From the NCBI GenBank assembly GCA_029932035.1, contig JAOZQV010000013.1, forward strand, positions 1-14,624: DNA of 14,624 nt, given 5' to 3'. Below are positions 1 to 6,922 of this stretch, one piece after another; position 1 is the first letter of the stretch, and every line of letters begins with the position of its first letter. The position numbers and the translations under genes are program-made. Origin of the DNA: Deltaproteobacteria bacterium. Its GTDB lineage: Bacteria > Desulfobacterota > DSM-4660 > Desulfatiglandales > Desulfatiglandaceae. The notes under the pieces were generated by a model, which saw only the letters and a program-made list of their open reading frames with translations, was not told the origin of the DNA and made no database searches.

Positions 1-2
1 CG

Positions 3-56
3 GCGGCGGACGAACATGTCGCCGAACTCGCCCGCAAACACGCAAAGAAAACCTAA
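3..56 (+). CDS. Possible C-terminal tail of an unidentified gene (5' truncated)
   Basis: A frame open from the window edge gives the tail AADEHVAELARKHAKKT followed by a TAA stop at 54-56. The lysine/alanine-rich helical tail looks plausible for a small soluble protein, but seventeen residues are not enough to name a family. It would be the only plus-strand gene on this side and would converge on fbp. The reading could also be chance, because the string CGCAAACACGCAAAG resembles the nearby CTTTGCG-type repeats read on the other strand. Confidence 0.35.
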   Translation, partial: AADEHVAELARKHAKKT

Positions 57-300
57 GGTCTATTGGCAACCCGAAAAATGCCATCCTTTATCAGCGAAAC
101 CCCAAAATTGATGAGAAGCCCCAGCCTCTTGTCAGCCAATCTCAGATACGTCAGCTATGCCAAAATAATAACCTCCTATATCGATTCCAACAAACCAGGT
201 CCAACCTTCTGTCAATGTGATACGCCGCATCAACAACGATCTTCGCAATTTAGTTTTCAGACATAGTTTTTTATCTTTGCGTCTTTGCGCCTTTGCGTGA
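57..300. other. Convergent intergenic region, no convincing gene
   Basis: The 244 bp between the possible left-edge gene tail and the fbp stop codon hold only short open frames without a good ribosome binding site or a recognisable product. The last 27 bp are a CTTTGCG-type repeat abutting the fbp stop codon. I found no clear hairpin with a T-run that would end the fbp transcript. Confidence 0.5.
274..300 (+). repeat. CTTTGCG-type intergenic repeat, copy A
   Basis: Three consecutive CTTTGCG cores spaced 9 bp apart (TCTTTGCGT, CTTTGCGCC, TTTGCGTGA) lie directly beside the fbp stop codon. The same pattern recurs at 1444-1468 in the same orientation and at 1358-1385 inverted. On the fbp transcript it would form the first 27 nt of the 3' untranslated region. 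Confidence 0.8.
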
Positions 301-1332
301 TCAAATCTTACCACTTATAAACCTCTCAGCCAATTCAACGTCCTCCTTGCTTCCGATATAGAGCGGTACCCTCTGATGGAGTTCCTTTGGTTCTATATCC
401 AGTATCGGACCGTGGCCATCGCTGGCGTATCCTCCCGCTTCCTTGATAACCAGCGCCAGGGGATTGGCTTCTACCATCAGTCGCAACTTCCCTGACGGTT
501 TTTTCGGGTCCTTGTTGTCTGCAGGATACATGAAGATCCCCCCTTTAAGGAGGTTGCGGTGAAAATCGGCTACCAGACTTCCAATATACCTCGAGGTGTA
601 GGGGCGACCGCTCTCCTTGTCTGTGGTCTTGAAATAGTCCATTAAAGCGAGGGTCTTTTCATCCCAATAGTCGTGGTTTCCTTCATTGACGCTGTAGATC
701 TTTCCTCTTTCAGGAATGCGGATGTTTTCGTGAGAGAGGAGGAATTCTCCAACGCTCGGGTAGAGGGTAAACCCATGCACACCTGTTCCTTCTCCGGTGG
801 TGTAAACCATCATGGTGCTTGAGCCGTAAATGAAATATCCTGCTGCTACCTGGCTCAGGCCTGGCTGAAGGACGTCGTTCATGAGGAGATCAATATCGGT
901 CTCGGAGCTCTTTTTCTTGTAAATCCCGAAGATGGTGCCGATGCTCACATTGACATCGATGTTTGAAGAGCCGTCAAGGGGATCAAAGACGATGATGTAG
1001 TTCCCTTTAGGATACTTAGAGGGGATATCAATCAGGTCTGCATCCTCTTCAGAGCCCATACAGCAAAGTTGACCGATGTGTTGCATACGCTCTATGATGA
1101 TCTGGTCGGAGAATACGTCAAGTTTTTGAACCTGTTCATCCTGTATATTGATTTTGCCTGTGGAGCCTAAGATGTCCGCAAGGCCTGCCTTGTTTACTTC
1201 CCTGGAAATAACCTTTGCCGCAACGATCAATTCGTAGAGCAATGTGGTAAAACCACCTGTTGCTTCAGGTTTCTGCCGTTGCTGGTTCAGGATATGTTGT
1301 GTAATTGTGATACCGACGCCTTGTTTTGCCAT
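301..1332 (-). CDS. fbp: Fructose-1,6-bisphosphatase, class I
   Basis: Hydrolyses fructose 1,6-bisphosphate to fructose 6-phosphate and phosphate, the committed step of gluconeogenesis, in the cytoplasm. The 343-residue product has the class I hallmarks: GSEED at 93-97, the metal- and phosphate-binding DPLDGSSNIDVNVSIG at 117-132, RYIGSLVADFHRN at 248-260, and KLRLMVEANPLALVIKEAGG at 282-301, whose glutamate is a metal ligand in the family. The length is usual for the family. The start at 1332 is chosen because AAGGAGG lies about 7 nt upstream. The frame is open 20 codons further, but that extension is made largely of intergenic repeat sequence (copy B). fbp lies 160 bp downstream of the receiver-domain gene on the same strand and may have its own promoter. 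In a heterotroph growing on organic acids this enzyme would feed hexose synthesis. Confidence 0.96.
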   Translation of the reverse strand: MAKQGVGITITQHILNQQRQKPEATGGFTTLLYELIVAAKVISREVNKAGLADILGSTGKINIQDEQVQKLDVFSDQIIIERMQHIGQLCCMGSEEDADLIDIPSKYPKGNYIIVFDPLDGSSNIDVNVSIGTIFGIYKKKSSETDIDLLMNDVLQPGLSQVAAGYFIYGSSTMMVYTTGEGTGVHGFTLYPSVGEFLLSHENIRIPERGKIYSVNEGNHDYWDEKTLALMDYFKTTDKESGRPYTSRYIGSLVADFHRNLLKGGIFMYPADNKDPKKPSGKLRLMVEANPLALVIKEAGGYASDGHGPILDIEPKELHQRVPLYIGSKEDVELAERFISGKI

Positions 1333-1357
1333 CTTTGATCCTCCTTGTAACGCAATA

Positions 1358-1385
1358 TCACGCAAAGCCGCAAAGCTCGCAAAGG
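1358..1385 (-). repeat. CTTTGCG-type intergenic repeat, copy B (inverted)
   Basis: Read on the minus strand it gives CTTTGCG, CTTTGCG and CTTTGCGTGA cores, in opposite orientation to copies A and C. It sits about 26 bp upstream of the chosen fbp start, inside the probable fbp leader, so fbp is bracketed by copies facing each other. An overlong fbp reading frame runs through it by chance. Confidence 0.75.
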
Positions 1386-1443
1386 AAAACATTTACCCGG
1401 TTAGGGAACCCTGACAGGGGTGACAGATTATTTGTTCAAAAAC

Positions 1444-1468
1444 TTGGCGTCTTTGCGCCTTTGCGTGA
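1444..1468 (+). repeat. CTTTGCG-type intergenic repeat, copy C
   Basis: The sequence TTGGCGTCTTTGCGCC followed by TTTGCGTGA is nearly identical to copy A over about 20 bp and has the same orientation. It lies 24 bp from the stop codon of the receiver-domain gene, in the gap before fbp. Copies B and C are in inverted orientation and could pair in a transcript running from the receiver gene into fbp. Confidence 0.8.
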
Positions 1469-1492
1469 GACAGTATTTTAATTCAATTCCCG

Positions 1493-1981
1493 CTAATATT
1501 TCATAAGGGAATCCCAGAACTCAGGGTCGTCGTCTTTCCAGTTCGGGCCAAACCTCCTGTCACAAAAACCGCTCAACCTTTCATACCATTTGACAAATAT
1601 GTTCTTCTTTTCATCTATGGCTTCAAGGATGTCTGTTAAGAATACGTCCACCTTGCCGATTTCATCCTTGGGCACATAATAGGCCGCCCCTTTCCTGAAT
1701 GACTTTTTCAGGTTGTCCTGTGATAGGGCGTGGGCGGTAAGCATAAGGGCGGGGATTCCCCTCGTATTTGCAATCTCCAACAGCTCATATCCTCGAACGC
1801 CCATAATGTCGAGGACTGCCGCGTTATAATAGTGGGATTCAAGGAGCTTTTTCCCCTCCTCAAAGGTTGATGCCCTGTCGATTTTGCATACATCCAGAAG
1901 TTCAGTCAGAAATTCGAGGATGTCCTCCTCATCGTCAACGATCAAGATCCTTTTCCCGCTAAGGATTTTTTCAGTCTCCAT
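1493..1981 (-). CDS. Orphan response-regulator receiver protein with a short C-terminal tail
   Basis: A 162-residue CheY-like receiver with no DNA-binding domain. Visible landmarks are the acidic pair D16-D17 in ILIVDDEED, the phospho-acceptor D58 in AAVLDIMG, T82 in LMLTAHA and K105 in YVPKDE. The receiver ends near residue 120 and is followed by an aromatic, charged tail (WYERLSGFCDRRFGPNW and then a DDDPEFWDSLMKY end). I do not know a function for this tail, although proteins of this shape feel typical of deltaproteobacteria. The start at 1981 is set by GGAGG 7 nt upstream; an alternative start 13 codons earlier has no comparable site. It follows the AI-2E-family gene by 47 bp and no sensor kinase is present, so it is probably phosphorylated by a kinase encoded elsewhere and acts by protein contact. 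Confidence 0.88.
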   Translation of the reverse strand: METEKILSGKRILIVDDEEDILEFLTELLDVCKIDRASTFEEGKKLLESHYYNAAVLDIMGVRGYELLEIANTRGIPALMLTAHALSQDNLKKSFRKGAAYYVPKDEIGKVDVFLTDILEAIDEKKNIFVKWYERLSGFCDRRFGPNWKDDDPEFWDSLMKY

Positions 1982-2028
1982 GTTGCATCCTCCTGCAATA
2001 CTCGGGTGTTTCAGAAACACAAATTCGT

Positions 2029-3090
2029 TCAGACTGCGCTTTTTTTGTACTCGAGCCTGTATATCTCCGCCAATGTCAGAAATATAGTCATAATTAAAGG
2101 ACCGTAAATGATTCCTAATATGCCGAATAGTTTTAGCCCCCCTAAAATGCCGATGAACACAAGGAGTGAATTCATCTGCATGCCCTTACCGATCAGCTTG
2201 GGCTTGACCAGATACTCAACAATGGAACTGTAACAGAGGTTGTAAATCAGATAGCCTAAGGCGAGCCCCGTATTCCCTGTTAGCATAATAATGACAGTGG
2301 CCGGGACAAAGACTGCAGTAGCGCCCACGATAGGCAAGAATGCCATAAAGGTAATAACCGTACCCCATAGAAAGGGAGAGCCCAATCCAAAAAAGAAAAA
2401 TCCAAAGCCCCCAAATACCCCCTGAATGATCCCTGACATGCCATTGCCAACAATGATGGCGCTTCCCATCTCCTGGAACTTGCTGACCACCTTTTCGAGC
2501 TGTTCCTTCGGGACCGGCATCAACTGGACAAGATAGTCCTTGAGCCGGGGGCCATCCCGAAAAAGATAAAAAATGGTCATCATCATCAAGAAGAAATGGA
2601 TCAGGAAGCTTAGGAGGTTAGAGGCCATTGATCTGATCTGGCTATAAAGAAACAGACCCACTTTCTTTCCTATTGAGCTGGCTAATTCCTCAACTGTCTC
2701 AGGGGTTATGGTAAGGCCTGTCATCTTGCCGAGTTTTTTGAAGCGTTCAGCCCAGACAGGGTCATTCTCTATAATATCCTGGATATGCTTCAGGGAGACT
2801 TCGTTGCTGCTCCGTTGGTAGAAGTCGAAGGCCTCATTAGAGAGGGTCCCGATAAACCATCCTACTGGAATGACCAATATTAAGAGTATAAACAAGGTTA
2901 AGCTGAGGGATGCTAATAAGTCCCGGCCCCGCAATACCCTTTTGCCCCAGGAATATAAGGGGTAAAAAACGCTCGCCAGGAGAAGCGCCAACACAATGGC
3001 TGACACATAGGTCCAGAAGAGTCGCAGGAGCAGGACCAGAGAGCAGATAAAGAAAACGAGGAAGAGTGTGGAGCCATGCTGTTTTTCCAT
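2029..3090 (-). CDS. AI-2E/PerM-family membrane transporter
   Basis: A 353-residue polytopic inner-membrane protein of the AI-2E exporter/PerM family. Two hydrophobic segments open the protein (about residues 8-44), another follows at about 60-83, then a soluble stretch of about 65 residues (85-150) and a C-terminal block of several helices. Family-like motifs are FYLFRDG, the glycine-rich GMSGIIQGVFGGFGFFFFG, FLPIVGA, and VKPKLIGKG followed by GILGGLKLFGILGIIYGPLI. Members are variously annotated as autoinducer-2 exporters, permeases or sodium/proton antiporters, so the substrate cannot be assigned from sequence. The start at 3090 has AAGGGA about 8 nt upstream; a frame open 27 codons further begins in less likely sequence (YFFFDY) without a good site. 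It lies 87 bp downstream of thiM and 47 bp upstream of the receiver gene. Confidence 0.88.
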   Translation of the reverse strand: MEKQHGSTLFLVFFICSLVLLLRLFWTYVSAIVLALLLASVFYPLYSWGKRVLRGRDLLASLSLTLFILLILVIPVGWFIGTLSNEAFDFYQRSSNEVSLKHIQDIIENDPVWAERFKKLGKMTGLTITPETVEELASSIGKKVGLFLYSQIRSMASNLLSFLIHFFLMMMTIFYLFRDGPRLKDYLVQLMPVPKEQLEKVVSKFQEMGSAIIVGNGMSGIIQGVFGGFGFFFFGLGSPFLWGTVITFMAFLPIVGATAVFVPATVIIMLTGNTGLALGYLIYNLCYSSIVEYLVKPKLIGKGMQMNSLLVFIGILGGLKLFGILGIIYGPLIMTIFLTLAEIYRLEYKKSAV

Positions 3091-3177
3091 GATAAGTTCC
3101 CTTAAAGTACTACTATAGCCAGAGATCAGTGGATAGTCAAAAAAAAAGTAAGGAGAAGGCCTCCCTGGCATGTGGTC

Positions 3178-3996
3178 TTATCTTGGGCGCTTTTCGATCC
3201 TGACCCCTTTCCTGACCTGTTCTTCATTGATGGTGAACAGTGCGTCTATCAGGGCTATCTGGAAGGTTCCGGGGCCCTTGGAATGAGCCGCCCCCTTTTC
3301 ACCTGCCAGACCGAAGTATGCCAATGCGGTCGCGGTGGCGCTGACAGGATCGTTATCTACGGAGAGAAATGCTCCGATCAGGGCGGTGGCGGTGCAGCCG
3401 GTCCCTGTTACAAAACCCATAAGTTTGTGTCCGTTCAAGACCTTGAAGATACGTTCTCCATCAGTTATCAGATCTATTGGTCCGGTGATTGCGAGTGTGG
3501 TTTTAAGTTCTTTGGCAAGCATGAGCGCTGCATCCGCTGCTTCTTCCACACTATGTATGGAGTCCACCCCTTTAGTACGGGATCCCTCCTGAGCCAGAGA
3601 GAGGATTTCAGAGGCGTTTCCACGAATCACACTCACAGAAAGCTCATTAACGAGACGTTTGGCTGATTCGGTGCGGAGTTTGGTCGCTCCTGATCCCACC
3701 GGGTCAAGGACGATAGGGATATTCAGCTCATTGGCCTTTTCTCCTGCAATCAGCATAGAATCTACCCAAGCGTTGGTAAGGGTTCCTATGTTTAGCACCA
3801 AGGCCCCGGCGAATGATACCATCTCTTCTACTTCCTCTAATGCGTGGGCCATTACGGGTGAAGCCCCGCAGGCCAAGAGGGCATTTGCCGTGTAGTTCAT
3901 GACCACGTAATTCGTGATGTTATGGATCAACGGCTTTTTTGTCCGCAGGGCCTTTAGATTTTTGGATGCTTTTTGCGCTAATTTCCGGTCAGACAT
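3178..3996 (-). CDS. thiM: Hydroxyethylthiazole kinase
   Basis: Phosphorylates 4-methyl-5-(2-hydroxyethyl)thiazole with ATP, a salvage step that supplies the thiazole phosphate used by ThiE. The 272-residue ribokinase-like protein has the ThiM signature HNITNYVVMNYTANALLACG at 25-44, PVMAH at 47-51, VLDPVGSGAT at 97-105, RGNASEI at 125-131 and the catalytic GTGC at 198-201, with the general base cysteine C201. Length matches the family. GAGGAG lies about 7 nt before the ATG at 3996. It follows thiL by 52 bp. Presence of ThiM points to recovery of the thiazole moiety from the environment or from thiamine breakdown; no de novo thiazole genes (thiG, thiS, thiH) and no thiC or thiD are in the window. 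Confidence 0.96.
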   Translation of the reverse strand: MSDRKLAQKASKNLKALRTKKPLIHNITNYVVMNYTANALLACGASPVMAHALEEVEEMVSFAGALVLNIGTLTNAWVDSMLIAGEKANELNIPIVLDPVGSGATKLRTESAKRLVNELSVSVIRGNASEILSLAQEGSRTKGVDSIHSVEEAADAALMLAKELKTTLAITGPIDLITDGERIFKVLNGHKLMGFVTGTGCTATALIGAFLSVDNDPVSATATALAYFGLAGEKGAAHSKGPGTFQIALIDALFTINEEQVRKGVRIEKRPR

Positions 3997-4048
3997 ACTT
4001 TTCTCCTCATTTCAGAGATCGTCAAAACCACTCAACCACTTAACGGGG

Positions 4049-5077
4049 TTAGTCTTTTGCAAAATGGTCCCATCCAGAGGGGGTTATATCACGGGGGATA
4101 CCGTCAGACGATATCAGTTTAATTCCATCGGTTTTTTCGGTGATTGTCCCGATCTCTGTAACAGGGATATGGCTCAATGAACCAATCAGGGAGCAGATCC
4201 CATCCCTATGTTCAGGGGGACAGGTAATGATAAGTTCATAGTCATCACTATCCTGGAGAACGAAGTCCAGCGGTTTACGTTTCATCTGTTCAGCAGCCTC
4301 CCGTAATACACTGCTGATCGGCAGGTTTTCCTGAATTAGCCGGGCGCCTACCCCGCTCTCATCACAGATATGGCCCAGATCCCCTAAGAGCCCGTCGCTG
4401 GTATCGATCATAGCGGTTGCCAGACCGGCTCCCGCAACTGCCTCTCCCTCGCGTGCTCGGTGGGATGGCGTATTATAGGCCTGCACCAGGGGGTGGGCTC
4501 TTACATCATCATCAGGTATGGCCTTAAGCAATATTTGTAATCCGGCGGCTGCCTGGCCAGGATACCCGGTTACCAGGATTGTGTTCCCTAATTTTGCCGT
4601 GGAGCGGCGGACCGATTTGCCTGACTCAATTTCCCCAATCAAGGTGATGTCGATAAAATTGGCGCCCTCAGACTTGGTGAGGTTGCCGCCAATAATGACG
4701 GCATCAAAAGGGTTTAGCTCCGCAATAAAACCGCGGTACATGGCTTCCACGTCTTTTACGGGTGTATCCGCCCTCAATCCTAAGGACACGAATGCATAGA
4801 GGGTGTGTCCACCCATGGCGCCGATGTCGCTGATATTCAGGTCCATGGCGCGTCGCCCCAAATCGGTGGTAGAAATAAACCGGGGCAGGTAGTGCCGGCC
4901 CTCTACAATAGAGTCACATGTAACCAAAAGCTCGTACCCTGGCCGGGATTGAAAAGAGGCGCAATCGTCTCCTATGCCCAAGGTATCTTCAGGAAGTCGA
5001 GCGCCTTCTTCCCTGAGGAGTTTGTCAATCCTGTCTATCAGGCCGAATTCTCCGATATCAGCTAAGGTCTCAGGCAT
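4049..5077 (-). CDS. thiL: Thiamine-monophosphate kinase
   Basis: Phosphorylates thiamine monophosphate to thiamine diphosphate, the active cofactor, using ATP. The 342-residue product shows the ThiL/PurM-type pattern: EFGLIDRI at 10-17, GIGDDCA at 34-40, TCDSIVEGRHYLP at 53-65, MDLNISDIGAMGG at 78-90, IGGN after the middle, and DTSDGLLGDLGHICDESGVG in the C-terminal half. The aspartates of GDD and NISD are metal/nucleotide ligands in the family. The start at 5077 is preferred: a purine-rich GGGGGGAG precedes it by 2-3 nt and related proteins begin shortly before EFGLI; the frame is open 12 codons further. It overlaps thiE by 8 bp, so translational coupling is likely. Confidence 0.95.
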   Translation of the reverse strand: MPETLADIGEFGLIDRIDKLLREEGARLPEDTLGIGDDCASFQSRPGYELLVTCDSIVEGRHYLPRFISTTDLGRRAMDLNISDIGAMGGHTLYAFVSLGLRADTPVKDVEAMYRGFIAELNPFDAVIIGGNLTKSEGANFIDITLIGEIESGKSVRRSTAKLGNTILVTGYPGQAAAGLQILLKAIPDDDVRAHPLVQAYNTPSHRAREGEAVAGAGLATAMIDTSDGLLGDLGHICDESGVGARLIQENLPISSVLREAAEQMKRKPLDFVLQDSDDYELIITCPPEHRDGICSLIGSLSHIPVTEIGTITEKTDGIKLISSDGIPRDITPSGWDHFAKD

Positions 5078-5723
5078 GGCTCCCCCCGGGTTTTCCTGAA
5101 TGGATGGCCTCATAAAGTCCTTTAGTCGCCTCCTCAGGGTCCTCCTTACAGCAAACAGCCGAGATTACGGCTATCCCGTGCGCGCCTGCCTTCATAACCT
5201 GTGGTGTGTTTCCTTTATCTATCCCGCCGATGGCAATAATAGGGATGGGGATGGTCTCAACGATCTCTCTCAGGGTATCGATTCCACTCACAGGTCCTGC
5301 ATCGTCTTTGGAGCCGGTAGGATAGACAGGACCGAATCCCACGTAATCGGCGCCATCAGAGAGGCATTTTCGGGCTTCCTCCATGGTGGCTGCCGAACCT
5401 CCGATAATCCGGTTACCCCCGAGTAGTTTCCTCGCCAGAGGGATGGGGAAATCATCCTGCCCCAGGTGCACACCATCTGCCTCAGAAGCGATTGCAACAT
5501 CTATGCGATCATTTACGATAAATATAACGCCTTTTTCAGTACAGAGGCGTCTCATATCTGTGGCAACCTGAATCATCTCACGGGTAGGGCCCTGCTTGTG
5601 ACGGAACTGGATGGTATCCGCGCCTCCGGCAATCGCCTGCTCGGTAAGTTCGATATGGGAGAAGCGGGACTGCAACAGGGTATCCGTCAAAATATGCAAT
5701 TTTCCGATTTTCTTTTCCCTCAT
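5070..5723 (-). CDS. thiE: Thiamine-phosphate synthase
   Basis: Joins hydroxymethylpyrimidine diphosphate to thiazole phosphate, giving thiamine monophosphate and pyrophosphate. The 217-residue TIM-barrel protein has HILTD at 9-13, the substrate-binding QFRHKQ, FIVNDRIDVAIASEADGVHLGQDD, IIGGSAATMEEA, YVGFGPVYPTGSKDDAG and IIAIGGIDKGN. Two positions are slightly unusual: IIGGSAAT where IIGxSaHs is common, and PTGSK where PTxTK is common. Both changes are conservative, so the enzyme is expected to be active. GAGGGG ends 3 nt before the ATG. With thiL (8-bp overlap) and thiM it forms a compact late-pathway and salvage module. Confidence 0.95.
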   Translation of the reverse strand: MREKKIGKLHILTDTLLQSRFSHIELTEQAIAGGADTIQFRHKQGPTREMIQVATDMRRLCTEKGVIFIVNDRIDVAIASEADGVHLGQDDFPIPLARKLLGGNRIIGGSAATMEEARKCLSDGADYVGFGPVYPTGSKDDAGPVSGIDTLREIVETIPIPIIAIGGIDKGNTPQVMKAGAHGIAVISAVCCKEDPEEATKGLYEAIHSGKPGGSHA

Positions 5724-5760
5724 AGCCCCTCTTCACACGTTGAATTAGCCACAGACCCAC

Positions 5761-5790
5761 ACAGACAGACACAGACAGACACAGACATAC
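5761..5790. repeat. Three tandem copies of a 10-bp ACAGACAGAC repeat in the thiE leader
   Basis: ACAGACAGAC, ACAGACAGAC and ACAGACATAC follow one another without spacing, preceded by a degenerate ACAGACCCAC-like stretch from about 5750. On the thiE transcript it would read as repeated GUCUGU. It starts about 37 bp upstream of the thiE start codon. Such short-period arrays can change copy number by slippage. There is no palindromic unit and no unique spacer. Confidence 0.85.
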
Positions 5791-5804
5791 CCTACTTTTG
5801 GGTT

Positions 5805-5810
5805 ATTATA
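5805..5810 (-). promoter_or_regulatory. Candidate -10 box for the thi genes
   Basis: On the minus strand a perfect TATAAT lies 82 bp upstream of thiE, between thiE and the DUF4412-type gene. I see no good -35 at 16-18 bp; the nearest TTGACA-like hexamer (TAGACA) is too far at 23 bp. It may be an activator-dependent or alternative promoter, or a chance match. Confidence 0.3.
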
Positions 5811-5841
5811 AACAATGCCAGATCATATATGGATGTCTACG

Positions 5842-6573
5842 TTACTTGAACGGCATCTTCGTTTCTACCAGTTTATATCCGGACGGTATCTTAAAGAGCT
5901 CTTTGCTTAAAGATTTTTTCTCAATCTTTTCCAAAACAGTTGTGGTTTTTATGCCCATCATATTGGTCACTGTTTCAACCGGGAAACCTTCTTTTCCAGT
6001 AAAACCACCCATTTGCATCTGTTTAACCTCTGGGTGTTTCTTCAACATTTTTTCATTAAGCGTCTCAAATTCTCTGTACCCCTCTACATCCTTAGACATC
6101 CAATATTCACTCTCGGAGCCCATGATCGTAATAATGTACTTTCTGCACTGGTATCCGTTGATCTTTTTAGTGTCGTTTGTACGTGTTGTTTTGCTATCCT
6201 CAGCCATCTTTTTGGCCATTTCTCCCATTTGGCCTTGCATCATAGAATTTATGTCAATTTTTGTATAAGTCTTATTTTTAGGATTAAGTTGATACATTGT
6301 CATGGACTCAAAATCTATGATCGTGATCCCTTGTTTTGTCTCAGTGCGGGAGGCATAAGAGGTGAGATAGTGCTTTTGGCTATCTGTCTCGCTTTTGAAC
6401 TGAGCAAGCATCTGATCCCGTACTTCCTTGGGCAGGTTCTCGGGTAAGCCCTTAGGCACACCACCCGTTTTCACCACCGATACCCAGTAAAGGTCGGCGT
6501 AGGCCATAGGCGAAAGCGTTAATAAAAAAATCAACGCCAGCGCCAGATACAGCGTGAATTTCCTGTTTTTCAT
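5842..6573 (-). CDS. Secreted DUF4412-like protein
   Basis: A 243-residue exported protein of unknown function. The N-terminus is a typical Sec signal peptide: MKNRKF, a hydrophobic run LYLALALIFLLTLSP and a likely cleavage after AYA near residue 26. There is no lipobox cysteine, so it should be periplasmic or released. The mature part contains short beta-strand-like segments: YLTSYASRTET, TIIDFESMTMYQLNPKNKTYTKID, a methionine-rich stretch (MMQGQMGEMAKKMAED), then KKINGYQCRKYIITI and SEYWMSKDVEGY, ending with FKIPSGYKLVETKMPF. The order (value read out, NxKxKTYTKID, GYxCxKY, then a closing IPxGY) resembles the DUF4412 fold related to LolA/LolB-type lipid binders. AAGGAG lies about 7 nt before the ATG. 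It may be co-transcribed with thiE 118 bp downstream, but shares no obvious function. Confidence 0.75.
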   Translation of the reverse strand: MKNRKFTLYLALALIFLLTLSPMAYADLYWVSVVKTGGVPKGLPENLPKEVRDQMLAQFKSETDSQKHYLTSYASRTETKQGITIIDFESMTMYQLNPKNKTYTKIDINSMMQGQMGEMAKKMAEDSKTTRTNDTKKINGYQCRKYIITIMGSESEYWMSKDVEGYREFETLNEKMLKKHPEVKQMQMGGFTGKEGFPVETVTNMMGIKTTTVLEKIEKKSLSKELFKIPSGYKLVETKMPFK

Positions 6574-6697
6574 TTTATTTCTCCTTTTGATGCTTATAAT
6601 TTTTCAATTCTTATTATCACGATCAAAGGCAAATATCAATCACTGGCAACCACCTTTTCTCCTCGTATAGCCTTCCAGATAAAGATTTTGGACTGCG

Positions 6698-6715
6698 TTA
6701 TCGGTTACCCGATAA
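6698..6715. promoter_or_regulatory. 7-bp inverted repeat, candidate operator
   Basis: TTATCGG, a 4-bp spacer TTAC, then CCGATAA form a perfect dyad. There is no T-run after either arm, so it is not an intrinsic terminator. Its place between divergent genes fits a binding site for a dimeric regulator. Confidence 0.5.
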
Positions 6716-6732
6716 TATAAACTGGGCTCGAC

Positions 6733-6754
6733 GAGGTACTAAAGAGGTACTAAA
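6733..6754 (+). repeat. Perfect 11-bp direct repeat
   Basis: GAGGTACTAAA occurs twice head to tail with no spacing; one helical turn per copy would place two bound proteins on the same DNA face. A related GTAC follows at 6758-6761. Confidence 0.75.
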
Positions 6755-6922
6755 TATGTACGACTTACTCGGATTTCTCCCTCTGGACTTGCCAAAATTG
6801 TTATCTGAAACTCTATAAAGGACCCTGCCGGTGCCATCTATGGTTATCTTTCAGGTGCTTTTTGTTTATTTGTCACTATTATTTTGTTGACCTCAATATG
6901 TTAATACATTCAAAATAACAAC

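Larger units (their letters stand above)
6574..6922. promoter_or_regulatory. Divergent control region between the DUF4412-type gene and the MFS gene
   Basis: About 350 bp without a convincing gene separates two divergently transcribed genes. It contains a possible minus-strand promoter (TTGATA complementing 6634-6639, GATAAT complementing 6613-6618, a short 15-bp spacer), a 7-bp dyad at 6698-6715, a perfect 11-bp direct repeat at 6733-6754, and a tiny open frame 6756-6818. For the MFS side a TTGCCA (6789-6794) and TATAAA (6814-6819) pair exists but with a poor 19-bp spacer, and a TTGACC near 6888 lacks a matching -10. Promoter positions are therefore weak guesses. Confidence 0.5.

Noticed and set aside
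132..314. A 60-codon minus-strand frame left of fbp
   Set aside because: Its first third is CTTTGCG repeat sequence, it overlaps the fbp stop, and it has no recognisable domain or ribosome site.
1333..1392. Twenty-codon N-terminal extension of fbp
   Set aside because: It lacks a ribosome site at its own start and consists largely of intergenic repeat copy B; the ATG at 1332 has a strong AAGGAGG.
2029..3090. Evidence for autoinducer-2 quorum sensing
   Set aside because: The family name is historical; many members transport other substrates, and no luxS or lsr-like genes are in the window.
3172..3666. A 164-codon open frame on the plus strand opposite thiM
   Set aside because: thiM on the other strand has full family motifs throughout; the opposite frame gives cysteine-rich sequence with no recognisable domain and no ribosome site.
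5750..5790. CRISPR-like array
   Set aside because: The unit is 10 bp with no spacers, so it is a simple tandem repeat.
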